Assembly: GCA_033964015.1 (NCBI GenBank)
Contig: JAWWUD010000099.1
Location: forward strand, 372,001 to 436,000
Direction: 5' to 3'
DNA: 64,000 bases
Origin: Scolanthus callimorphus
Taxonomy: Eukaryota > Cnidaria > Anthozoa > Actiniaria > Edwardsiidae
Part shown: piece by piece, positions 43,733 to 55,400 of the stretch
Layout of the letters: each line of letters opens with the position of its first letter
How positions within the stretch are numbered: position 1 is the first letter of the stretch
Made by a program: the position numbers and the translations under genes
The notes under the pieces: generated by a model
The model's input: the letters and a program-made list of their open reading frames with translations, nothing else
The model's database searches: none
What the model was told of the DNA's origin: nothing

Positions 43733-45399
43733 TACCCCCAATCTCCTACTTCCATGACACTGAATTTTGTTCACCCATCCCTGCAGTTGTTCAGATTAAC
43801 ATTGCCACAGGAAACATGTTTAGCATAATTGGCTCTAGGAGAGGAAGAAATGCTCTGAGAGATAACAACAAATGTCTAGTCAATCAAGGAGATCATTTTT
43901 TACCCTGGGTTACGCTCAAGGTTTTTCTTGAACATTTGACTTGACCCTGTGACCCCTACAGCCTAAAATCGGGGATCATAAGGGTAAAAGCCCCAAGATA
44001 AGTAGTACTTTTTTGTAGAAGAAAGTAAAACAAGGGGCGTTGGCAACCCAAGGGGCCTTTCGTAAGACCTTTCCTCCTGTATTTCAAATAATGTCCCATA
44101 CATTGACTGTATTTTTGGTTGCTAGAAGGGGCGCCTGGACCCTCCCCCTGGCTACGCCCCTGACAATAGATTCCACTTGTGAAAGTGTAAGTGAGAAAAC
44201 ACTCCTGAAATTTCAGGATAACACTGGACATTTTGCGAGTATTCTGTAGGCTCAATTTCATTGTTTGTGTCAGACTGGGGCTCACAACAAGGACTGGGAA
44301 TTGAGCCTTAGTATTCAGCAAATTGTTAGCATTCTTATTTTACATTTTTTAAAGGTCAACCAGGAACCTTTGCGCTTTGTTTTCATGGGATGTATTGTCA
44401 TTCAACAGCTGTGATAGATTTTCCAGGGGTATTGTGCCGGACAAAAATGGAAATTCCAGGGAAGGGGGTCTTTTTAAGGGAGGTCCTCAACACCCCGGTG
44501 CGGTTTAAAAATGCAATCAGCCATAGAAGTACAAACTTGCACTACTGATCATTCCTATTAATAGGCCTTTTTTCCACTTGAGTCCTGTGGTTTCTGTTCA
44601 TGTGAGCACTTTGTTTTTGTTTTTTCCCATAGTGCATGAGTAAGCTCTTCCAAATTCATGTAACCAAAATAAGTTTCACAGGAGTGCCAGTTTAGAGAAA
44701 CAAACTACAGTTCCCACACTCAATTTACTTTCAGTGCCTGCACACTACTTCAAATTGAGGCCCTGTGCTAAAATTACACCAAATATATATCTGAATAATG
44801 CAGGACCACATATTCAAGCACTTGTTTAGTGGGCATTGGAGCATTGTTTGTTTTTTGGGGGTGCGCCAACTGGGTCTTGGTGCCATTATCTGGGAAGACT
44901 TGTACACCTTATTGAATAGGTTGCTTTAGAATTTGGTTGTTGAAGCATGGAATACAATGGGATTCTGTCTCTGCGGGCGTCTTGTATTGTCTTTTCCTTC
45001 TTTTTTTGTGTGGTTATTTTGTTTTGTTTTTCATGGTTCCTGTGGCATGTTTTCAAAATTACCCTGAAGACCCTTGGAACTTAGGTCTGTTTTCTCTTCC
45101 GGTTCTGGTTTTATCTGGTTTTCTCTCCCATCATGATACCACAGGAGTTCTCTTTTTCGAACTATAAAGAGCTAAAAAAGAGAGATGGCTGCATGATTAT
45201 AATTTCCCCTCAAAGGTGTCTTTAGTCACTGGTTCAACCTTTCTGCTAAATCTATAAAAAGCTGCAGTCTTATTGTGATTATTGAGACCCTCTCAGTCAT
45301 ACTGACTCTCGGAGGCTCTGGACACATGAAACCTGAAGTCCTAAAATCCAGGACATCAGCTTTTCCACAATGGTGACTGTCATAGGCCAAATCGGCTAA

Positions 45400-45541
45400 C
45401 AGTTTACATCTTGTTGCCAGCCAGTTCAGATGATGAGTGCATAAGTGTATGTGCAAAACTGACAAAAGTATCCACCCAAAGGAATTGTCAAATGGACACA
45501 TGATTTGAATTGGGTGGCAACAAGATGTAAACACTGTTTAC
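45400..45541. repeat. fold-back with AGTTTACATCTTGTTGCC arms
   Basis: AACAGTTTACATCTTGTTGCC-type left arm at about 45399-45419 pairs with GGCAACAAGATGTAAACACT at 45517-45536. The central part is a non-repetitive loop of about 100 bases. Confidence 0.6.
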
Positions 45542-45738
45542 ATTTGGTCTATTGAGTGTTGGTTAAATTTCAATGCTGCCAGAGCCTACAAATAAACAGA
45601 GGAGTAGGCTCTGGGAGCAAGATTGTAACTCACTCACTGCAACAAAAAAAAAGAGGGGAAAACTTTTTGGCAATGGAATAATTTTTTCTTTATTGCATTT
45701 TACCAATATAATATATGCTTTAATATTTTAATTTAGTA

Positions 45739-45994
45739 TAGAGCGGATTTCACATGACTGTCAAGACTTGTTATGTAATTGCGATTGCTTTGCGTTCTCA
45801 TTGGCTACTCGTTTTCCTCAGCCAATCAAATTCTGTAGTAAATACAATTGTGTAATTACTTAGTAATTGGTTCGGCTTGTGATTGGCTGAGAAAAAAGCC
45901 ATTTAGGAGCAAGTTGTGATTTCTCTCGATTCTGATTGGCTAGTGATTGCTCAATTGCAATTACTTTCACGACAGTCATGTGAAAACTGCTCTA
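45739..45994. mobile_element. TIR element (family A), 256 bp
   Basis: TAGAGCGGATTTCACATGAC at the left pairs with GTCATGTGAAAACTGCTCTA at the right, and GTAATTGC/GCAATTAC pairs subterminally. ATTGGCT/AGCCAAT motifs recur four or more times inside. The ends resemble those of 3741-3916 and the single ends near 48970 and 56870. Confidence 0.75.
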
Positions 45995-46719
45995 AACCAA
46001 CTAATGGTCTATTACAAATGCTGCATTCTGATTGGCTGAGCTACTAATGGTCTATTAGTGATAGACCGTACCTGGCAAAACCACCACCTTTCTTTGCAAG
46101 AAAACTTGATTTTTTCAACATAAAATAATTGTATTCATTGCCAAAACCGACTAACTAGTTGGTTTATACTAAAACAATTATACCTCTCATCCTCATGTGC
46201 TATGATATCAATAGACCATTCGGCCTTTGGCCTCATGGTCTATTCATCATAGCACATTCGGCCTCTACATCTAATTGTTAAATATACCATCTATATCCAA
46301 GATACTAGAGTGAAACTGTTATTTAAAAAGACTGACTGTTTAAACTAGATTTTAAACTGGCGTCCTCAAGGACACAAAGCATCACAGCAAATGGAAACGT
46401 GGTGCGTGAAGGGGTCCTATCCCCATGTATGTGCCTAGTTTCCATTTGCCACGACTAGGGCCATAGCTAGGGGATCCTAGGGTGCAAAATAGTGAACACT
46501 AAAGGAAAAATCCAGCCTGTAAGGTGGATTTTAAATGGAGGGGGTCTTCCTTACCCCTTGGTAAGGAAGATACCCTTGGTCTTGAATCAAAAACCAACAG
46601 TTGATAATGATGGCATTATCAGGCTATATAAAAGCCTCACAATCCTTTCAGTCAATATATTACTGCGAGTTTCATAATTCTGCAAACTCTCGCCATCGAT
46701 TACCAACCGTAAAACGGCT

Positions 46720-46890
46720 TCCGTCAATCAAACTCCCGAGTCTTTTTGTCGTCACTCTTAGTGCTTTTTGATTGGCCAACACGTAACCATTGCTGGCGTG
46801 ACAGGAAGCCATTTCAGCACTGCTTAGGCACTGGCCAATCAAAAAGCACAAAGAGTAACGTCGAAAAGACTCGGGAGTTTGATTGACGGA
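46720..46890. mobile_element. 171-bp palindromic MITE
   Basis: TCCGTCAATCAAACTCCCGA at the left is mirrored by TCGGGAGTTTGATTGACGGA at the right, continuing through AGTCTTTT and GTGCTTTTTGATTGGCCA to a short unpaired centre. Confidence 0.8.
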
Positions 46891-46930
46891 GTTTGATTGC
46901 AGTAAATGTGTATCTAGTCAAGAAGCAATG

Positions 46931-47545
46931 CAACCTCGTCCCCAGGGTCTTGTGGGTAATTTTCAAGATGGCGGATGGTCGAGCACAACGTCATTCCTAA
47001 ATGGAGGAATGCTCACCATGAATAATTTAACGATATTTTTGATAATATTACTTCAAATTGACCTAAAACATTCAAAATATCTGAACTATCAAGACTACTA
47101 GTCAGGATAAAGATTAATACATCGTTTTAGTATAGTTTTATAGTATATGCCTCGTTCTATTAAAGATTAATACTATTAAGGTACGTAATCAATAAAACGA
47201 GCTGTCCAACCAGCGAATTCACTCATAGCGTAGTGGTTAGGGTTTGGGTATAGTAACTGGAAAGTTACAGGTCCGAACCCTGATGATTTTCATTCTTTTT
47301 TTCATTTCTGTAGGTGAGCGCTTGTTTAGAAAAAAATTCTAAGTGCCAGTGAGCATTCCTCGATTTAGGCGTGTGTCGAGCACAAGACCCTGGGGGAGGT
47401 TGAGTCACATGATGACTGTTTCAGGACATGGGAATGAGGATGTCCTTTGTTTCGAAACGTTCATGTGACTCGGCCTCCCCCAGGATCTTCTCCCGACCTA
47501 ACCGCCATTTTGAAAAACGACCGAGAAGACCCTGGGGACGAGGTT
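46931..47545. mobile_element. 615-bp fold-back element with 9-bp target duplication
   Basis: CAACCTCGTCCCCAGGGTCT at the left is mirrored by AGACCCTGGGGACGAGGTT at the right, continuing as TTTTCAAGATGGCGG/CCGCCATTTTGAAAA. GAAGCAATG (46922-46930) and GAAGCGATG (47546-47554) flank it as a near-perfect 9-bp duplication, the length typical of Mutator-like elements. A second inner inverted pair (GACCCTGGGGGAGGTTGAGT at about 47385 and its mirror at about 47470-47488) and a tRNA-like segment lie inside. Confidence 0.7.
47221..47292 (+). repeat. tRNA-like sequence inside the fold-back element
   Basis: TAGCGTAGTGGTTAGGG (A-box-like) and GGTCCGAACCC (B-box-like) are spaced as in a tRNA, with a GTAAC/GTTAC stem between them. 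No acceptor stem is clear. I read it as a SINE head or tRNA pseudogene. Confidence 0.55.
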
Positions 47546-47747
47546 GAAGCGATGGGGCAAGCCCGCACTGCCTTCCTCTTGTCCATGCCCAAGGGTCTGT
47601 TCACATGAGGCAGCCAACTGGGCCGCTTACCAGGCCGACTTTTTTTACGTTTACATGGGAAAAACCAGCCCGCCTGTCACGTGAAAGTTCGGCTGGTTGG
47701 CGCGAAATTAGTGGTTTTGTGTAAACAGGCCCATAATTTTACACTAG

Positions 47748-49403
47748 TTATACCATCTGATCTGATTCCTTGCCCTTCTCCTCGCCATTTTTTATAACTG
47801 TATATTTGCCAGCAAGCTCAGTTGATGGTGTACCACCCTCCTCCTGTGAATCGATGTGGTCAGGGAGGGGCACCCCCCGGGTCTCTGGCAGAAAGAAAGT
47901 CACTATACCAGCAGTCATTGACAGGCCACCAAAGATGAGGGCTGGTGCTATCAGGGGGGTGCTGTCCTGTGAGGTATAAAACAAGAATAAGCGTGGGACT
48001 ATGGTGAACATATCAGAAGGAGGTTGTGTGAAAGTTGAAATCTAGGCTGAGGTCATTCAAAATCTTATTGACTTGGCGATGGAATAAAAAGTGCTTTGTT
48101 GGTGGCACGAGTTCACCAACACTATCATGGCTGGACAAATATGTTTACAACGCTATTACTAAAGCCCTGGCTATACTTAGCCTGCTAGCCGGCTCTCCAA
48201 ATATCCGAAAAAAAACACTGGAGAGCCGGCTAGCAACATGTGTAGCCGGACAGATGTTTCCTCTATTTTTTCCACGCGAGAAACATTGTTGCGCGCGACA
48301 AATTTTGTAGCCGGGACACAGTTTCTTCGCAAGACAAGAAACATTTGATGTGTCCGAGACACACGCGTGCGATATTTCCTAGTTTAGCCACTCGGGGAAA
48401 CATGCAGGACACAAATGTTGCGCGCTACATGTGTCCTAGTTTAGCCGTAGCTTAACTCCCCTCCCCAGTGGGTATGATCCAGGAGTTGACCCTGTCTATC
48501 TGTCTGTCCTTGTTGCCTCCGTGTGAAAAAGGTAGCTAAGCTTTCAAACCATGGAATTTTAAATGCTCAATACGTAATAACGTCTATGTTGGAATAATGC
48601 ATTACGACTAGGACAACAGCTGTATGAAAAAGCTGTAACCTAAGAGGATCGTGGCATTGAAGTGTTGAAACAGCGGCAGAAGCAGATCTTAGGATTGGTG
48701 GAACGGGTGACTAGTCACCTATTGCCACCTTTTCTGTATCTACCAGTGAAGGGGGGAGGAGGCAGCAACCTTCTACCTCTTTGCTGCCACCTTATGTCCA
48801 TCTACAGCGGGATAGGGGGGATAACAAGTACTTACTGCGACATACGGTGCACCCATCGCTCCTACACGGGCACAGAGGGAGGCAAATCCCACACCAATTG
48901 TCCTAGAAACCAAACACATTTACTACTTCAAAACCGGGTATCGTTATGGTATTAAAACTGTCCTGACCTGACGATTGAGCAGATTTCGTATGGCTGTGAA
49001 ATGTCCGCGCCAAACGGTCCGTATCTAGAATTTGTGTCTGGGAGGGGGGCGGTGCAAGCCTTGGTCATCCTTTGTTTTTGCTGAGAAGGGGGCAGGTTTT
49101 TCCCTACGCGTTGATACTACATGTTGATTTCTACTTCGCTACTGCCATTTCCGCGCGGCAACTGCATTGTACCGTCCCCTGTCTAAGCATTTTGATTGGC
49201 ACATGATATTATCAACGTGTGTTACTATACAGTTAATGAATAAAAATGATTTTACTATGAGAATCTTGTCCATGCTATTGCAGCCATCAATGTCACCCTG
49301 TCTAACAATAAGCGCCCAAAACAATTTGGCCTCCCCTCGAATGTAAGCCCCAAAATTTGAGCCCCCCCCCCCCCCCCCCTAAATCGGCGCCAAAAAATCA
49401 AAG

Positions 49404-49475
<72 letters not shown>

Positions 49476-52400
49476 TAAATAATGACCACTCCCTTAATAT
49501 TGTACTTGTTCCAGCTTCTCTGACTTCACTTTTAATTAGCCACTCTCCACTGGGCTGTTCCAAAAAATAGCCGTACCCTCCCTATCGAGGAACTCCAAAT
49601 TTTCAAAAATTGCTCTAAACCTTTGGAAATTCCAGACTCCTGTAAAACCCGTGTGGAAATATGAAGCAACCCCTGTGGGAATTGCACATTCTCGAGTGCA
49701 CCCTGTGGAAATTACAAATCTTCAAATGTGGAAATTCCAGGGTGAAAAACTGTGACCCCTGTGGAAATTCCAGGTACCTCGATAGGGGGTAACGGGTATA
49801 AAATGGAACAGCCCAATGCCGTTTTGGTATTATTAATGAATTCACAACCTTGTTTATAAGGTAAAGCAACAAGGAGATTCTTAGGCAGCAGCTATTTAGT
49901 CCTGATTTCAAAAGCGCAGTGTTTGATAGATAACCTTGTGGTGGTTTCAAGATAACGATCCCCTTTAATGAGATAATCATACCTGATAACAGTTGGGTAG
50001 AGCTCAGCCGAGTGGATGTAGATCTGATAGTACGCCGCCGATATGGTAAACTTGCCAATCAATGCAAACGTCATCACTAGACCGGACAGATCTTCGTGTT
50101 TCCCTGACGAGGTTTAAAGAGTCCTTGTCAGTCAATCCATTGGCTGATTGCATTTTTAAACCGTACCGGGGGTTGAGGACCTCGCTTAAAAGGACCCCCT
50201 CCTCTGGAATTTCCACTCGTCAATCAGACCCTAATATCAATAGCCAATTTCGCGGTTAAAAACGCGGCACTGTGGGAAGCCTGTATTTAACACCAAAGAG
50301 AGGCTCAAGGGGGCACTGTTTTTTTCAAGCGCGCGTGTTGTTCAAATGGCGGGAAGAAAAGTTGAGAAATTTTCGCCACTACTGGCAGGTAGATCGAAAT
50401 GACTTGCTACAGTATTTTGGCAAAGGGAAGTGCCCACAGAGAACATTGCCCGCCTGAGCCTCTCTTTGGTGTATACAGGGATTTTAACCGCGAAATGGGC
50501 TACTGATTTGGGATTTACGAATTCATTCAAAACACCGTGACACGGTCCCTTTAAGACTAATATGTTTTATCTGGTAATTATCGAGGTGGCCATACCAGGA
50601 CAGGAATCAAATACAGCAAGGAATAATCGTTAAAAAAGATCTTGAGGCAAAGTTTATCTGAAAATTGTTATAAACCCCATCTAGTACCCGTTACCACAAA
50701 AGATGGCGACACCAGATTTTGTAGAGATTTTCAAAGGTAAAAAGAACCTATGCGGCTTTATGCCCTGGCTTGTGATGACTTTATGAATAAAAGACGAACA
50801 CTCCATGTGCCGAATGATCCAATCATCATACCAAGAACTACCGAGAACTAACGAGAAGCATCCGACGACATAAGACAGTTGTGCAACGAAGGAAACATTA
50901 AACATGCACACCTCAAACAGGAATTTTGTTAACATAGAGACGCCAGCGTTTACTGTACACGATTTGCAATCATGCCTGAAAATTCGATAGTTTTACGCGA
51001 TTAATTCAACCGGTTCACCTTCGAGGAAGTAGAAATCAGAAAGCAAATACAGAACAAAAGATACTGATGTTCGTGATATCGGAGACATCGAAAGATGCTT
51101 TTGTCTTTCAAGATGGAGGAAAGTATGACTTTTAATGTCCTGGGAACATTATATATATCATTTTATACAACAAAACTATTAAATCGCGCGCTCTGATTGG
51201 TCGACAGCCATGATGCTATAAGAGTACTGATACACGGTTGACAAAAATCCCTGTTTGTTGTTGTATAATGCGTAACTAAGTATCAAAGAAGGCGACCTAC
51301 AATCTTGAACAAAAGGGTAGAGAAAATGTTGAAAATCACTTATCTGTTGAGTTTTCAACAAACTTAGGGCCCCATTTATCACCCGTCCCCTAAATCAATG
51401 ATGAAGGGCGTCCATCCATCGACACTTTCCTTGCAACATTGCTTCGGAGGGAGGGGGAGGTGATATGACAGGAGGAAAGCGAAAAATGAGCGATCACAAA
51501 GAAGGGAGTGGAACTAAACAAGAATACTCGTAGAAGGAGAAGTGGAAAAGGCAGACATTGACTTACCAAGAAGCTGAATCGGAAACACACTTAGAAGAGC
51601 TAATCCACCGATGATGTAGTAGACAATAAGGGGGATCCTCCGGCCTATCCTGAAAAGGGAAGATACCTTGCGTCGGGTTCTATGTGGCGTAGCAAGAGGC
51701 ATACCACAAGTCATTTGAGTTGCTTGTGATGTAGACTGGTAGCAGCCCCTACTTTGACGCACCCCCAAAGAAGTGCGCGCTAACCCCCGACGAACGCCAG
51801 AGGAGCGCCGAAGGCGCAAGCGAGTGGCAGCCCCTACCACCCCTACCACGCGCACTTCTCTGGGGAAGCGCCAAAGTAGGGGCTGCTAGCAGTCTACTTG
51901 TGATGTGCCACAATAAAGCCCCACAAATATTGTATAACTATTTTGCACCAGGAATATACCAGACCGAAATTTGGATGAAACTGTATGGATGTAGATGATG
52001 CAAGGTACATGTGTACGTGCCCGTTCACACGGCGCGATTTTTACGGCGATGGGCGACGTCATATCGCGCGGTATGAACGGCCGGCGATTTGGCCATGCGA
52101 TGTTTGTCCATTTGTTGGCCATCGGAAAAAATCGCACCTGCGTCGCAGTGGAATTTGAACATGTTCAAAACGTCTGCGACGTCGCGGCAACATCGCGAGT
52201 GAAATCGCTACAAGATCGCCTGCCGTTCACACTGCGCTATGTCGCACTGCGCTATGTCGCACTGCGCTATGTCGCATCGCCATGGGATCGCCGCAGAAAT
52301 TTGAGGTGCGTTTTCTGTGGCGATCCCATGGCGAAGTCACATCGCGCGGTGAGAACAGCCTGCGATCTTATGGCGATTTCACTTACGATGTCGCCGCGAC

Positions 52401-55400
52401 GTCGCAGGCGTTTTGAACATGTTCAAATTCCACTGCTAGGCGGGTGCGATTTCTTCAGATCGCCAACAAATGGACAAACATCGCATGGCAAAATCGCCGG
52501 CCGTTCACACCGCGCGATATGACGTCGGCGATCGCTGCAAAAATCGCAGCTCAAATTGCAGCTAAGATCGCGCCGTGTGAACGGGCCTTAACGTGCACGT
52601 GACTACTGATGAAAATAGACTTCACGTCACGTACTGACATGACGGATAAAGATGACTTTTCAAAGTTAGTTGTCCTTGTTGAGGCTATATCTTGTACAAC
52701 CTCTTCCGCGCGCTCATTTCCCGCTCCCTCAGAAAATCGCACAGGCGTCGACTTTGGGCAAGTCTATGATGATGGCTAACGGATTGTACTTAACAAATAC
52801 ATTGTATTTTTCCGTGCGTCCGTACTGTAACAGATACTCTCGATCATGACGCCGATCATAAGGTATCATCAACAAAAATGTTGGCCACGATACGCAGTCG
52901 AGTAGCGTAACTGTTGTTCTACGCTATCACGTCTTCTGTGCATCTATAGTACAGACGCACGTAAAAATGAGATTTATTTGTTTCATACAACAACAAGAAC
53001 GTTTTTCTTAAGATGAAAAGCCCAAACAGCGCACGCATCGCACCCATGCCAACCTGTTTTTGCTAGTGTGCGCTATGACGGCAATCGTGCGTATGTACTC
53101 TAATCACACACGGCTCTCCGACCAATCACAGCGCGCGTATTACTGGTGCTGTTGTCTAAAGTCCAATAACTACATCTTAAATGGTTCTATTTTCTGTGCC
53201 TGCTACAAAATCAGGACAAACGAGAGGCCTATGAGTGCCCCATTTACCGAATTAATAAAATCACTGCCGAATTGAATAAAAAGTTGTTTTCTTCTCGCTA
53301 GACTCGAATTCACGCGAAAGACAAAAGCTTTTTTACAACAAATTGAGGTAACCAAGGCGGGGCGTAGCCAGGATTTGAGAAGGGTCATATCTGTACAAAT
53401 GTATTGTGGCCTTTTCCAGGTTACCGATTTCTTATAGTTTACCTGTCTACTAGATATGATGCCAGTATGTAGGCCGGGATCTCCACCAGTCCAGAGGCAG
53501 CAAAATTCACGTAGAAGTCTCCCGACAAGTTACCGGAGTTAAAGCTGAGTCCATAGTACACGCCACTAGTGACAAACCTTTAGACAAAGAAGAGAAAACT
53601 CTGATATGGTAACCAATTGAGGTAGAAGATACAAAACATACCGGGAACAAAGCAATAATAGGGCGAAATCTTTTCCCCAGTTTGCAGTGTTCCGACGTGT
53701 TTATGTGTTAAATCCAATGCGTCCCTGGTCGGCTAAGATCAGATAATATTCTGCGCAATCTCGTAGGGTAATTATTAAATATTGGACACAAGTTCTTTCT
53801 AGAAGTCCCTTCTCCAAAGGGCCATAATTGGGCTGCTCTATGGTCTCCACGGTACGGTATTTTAAACTAGAGGTGCCTTTGGCGCCTGAATAAAACATTC
53901 TAGTCGCCAAATAGTGAAGTTTGTCGCCATAATAGAAATCTGCTCGCGACTCGGCTTTTTCTCCCGCATTAATGCTGATAACAGCTAATTTTGAGAAGGG
54001 CATTTTGTAAAAACCTACAGACTGAAAAAGGTAAGTCGCCATTTGGCGACCAAGTTGAGAGTTTTGCTCGCCGAACCCTAAATCTAGTCGCCATTGAAGA
54101 CCATGACAAAACTACGCCTGGTACTCAGGTTATGTGGGCGGGAATAAATGGCCCGACATTGCGACCATTTGCCCTTTGTCGTTTCCAAAAGAAAGTAAGT
54201 AATTCTCTAGCGCGCAATCTTAGACATTAACAAGCGCGCGTGAGAATATGAAAATGCCCCAAGAACCGATAGAAAAAGCTTTTTGATAGTCAAGTTAGCT
54301 CGCTTACAATGCGAATTAGTTGAGACGTTCCGTGCACAAATACTACGAGAGCTTTTTTTGTTGTTGTAATTAGGTTCATATGAATCGGGTTGCCCGTGTT
54401 GGTGTTTATATGGAAACATTTCAGACCACTTTGCCGGGATCGCGGAGGCCAGCCCACGAGGTCCCGGAAATATAAAACACTAGTCGCCTAGCTTTTTGTA
54501 GGAAGCCGGAACGTCTCGGCCAACCGATTGTCACGCCGTCTATCCGGTAACCTGGACCTGAATCTTACCATGACCATCCCTCTATCAGAGTGACCTTGAC
54601 GAGATATAAAGTGCTAAACAGATGCCATAAATGGTACGTCTTGTCCTTCTCTTTGACTGCTTCTCTACTCTTTATCTCTTGCAGACTCCCCTCTTCGTAC
54701 TTCTGTCCGTTTGTGGCGCCGATTTTTCGCAGAATAACCTCCGCTTCCTCTACTCTGTCGCGAGCAGCTAGCCAGCGAGGAGACTCTGGAACGAACCTGA
54801 GGGATGAAGGTACAAATATGTGGGAATTCCTTGGATGTTCCTTCCACGGTACACGTAGACGAAAAGTCGCGAAGCGCTTGGATCACGAGAAAAATTTCAT
54901 TCCTATATCACTATTAGGGAGGGGATAGGAGAAGCGCCGTACACTCCGCGTGGAGGAGGGACATCAAGCGCGTAGCTGCCGTACGTACGTACGTACCTCG
55001 TGGAGCAAACTAATACAATAAATGTAGAGCACAACTGAGTAGCTGCGCTGATAAAAACAATACAGTGCACACCTTACAGCTAAAACCGTTGCATCGCGAC
55101 TCACGTTTTCAAAAACATCAAATTATGTTTTGATTTTTTACTTTGCTGTTCCGCCAATCAAACTATCTGAGCCAATGAAACTCTTGTCCTGTTTCGCCTA
55201 GTGCAGTCAACTGGCTTCCCTCGGAACTAAAACCATCCAGATAACGACACGACGGAAAGCCAGGCGACTGCACTAGGCGAAACAGGGAAAGAATCTGATT
55301 GGCTCATAAGATTTGACTGGCGGGATTAACAGCAAAGCCAAAAACAAATTTTCAAATGTTTTGAAAACGCGGGTCGCGATGCAGCGATTTGAGCTTTCTG

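Larger units (their letters stand above)
41769..47747. other. CK1 3' UTR and intergenic region with fold-back elements
   Basis: About 6 kb without a gene. The first ~900 bases are AT-rich and may be 3' UTR up to the AATAAA at 42656. A 31-base poly(C) run lies at 43702-43732. A GGGGCGTAGCC-type fold-back lies at about 43965-44165. Four TIR elements lie at 45400-45541, 45739-45994, 46720-46890 and 46931-47545. Nothing coding is recognised. Confidence 0.5.

Noticed and set aside
45226..45534. 102-codon minus-strand open frame
   Set aside because: It overlaps a fold-back repeat (45400-45541) and shows no recognisable domain.
49255..49563. Open frame with a long glycine stretch
   Set aside because: The glycines are only the 67-base C run read on the reverse strand. 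No gene context supports it.
49615..50058. 147-codon minus-strand open frame
   Set aside because: It is a wrong-frame reading of SLC22 exon 7 joined to the TIR element at 49551-49814.
51995..52522. 175-codon plus-strand open frame
   Set aside because: It lies entirely inside a GC-rich palindromic element and reflects ATCGC/GTCGC repetition. It has no domain character, and it lies antisense within an SLC22 intron.
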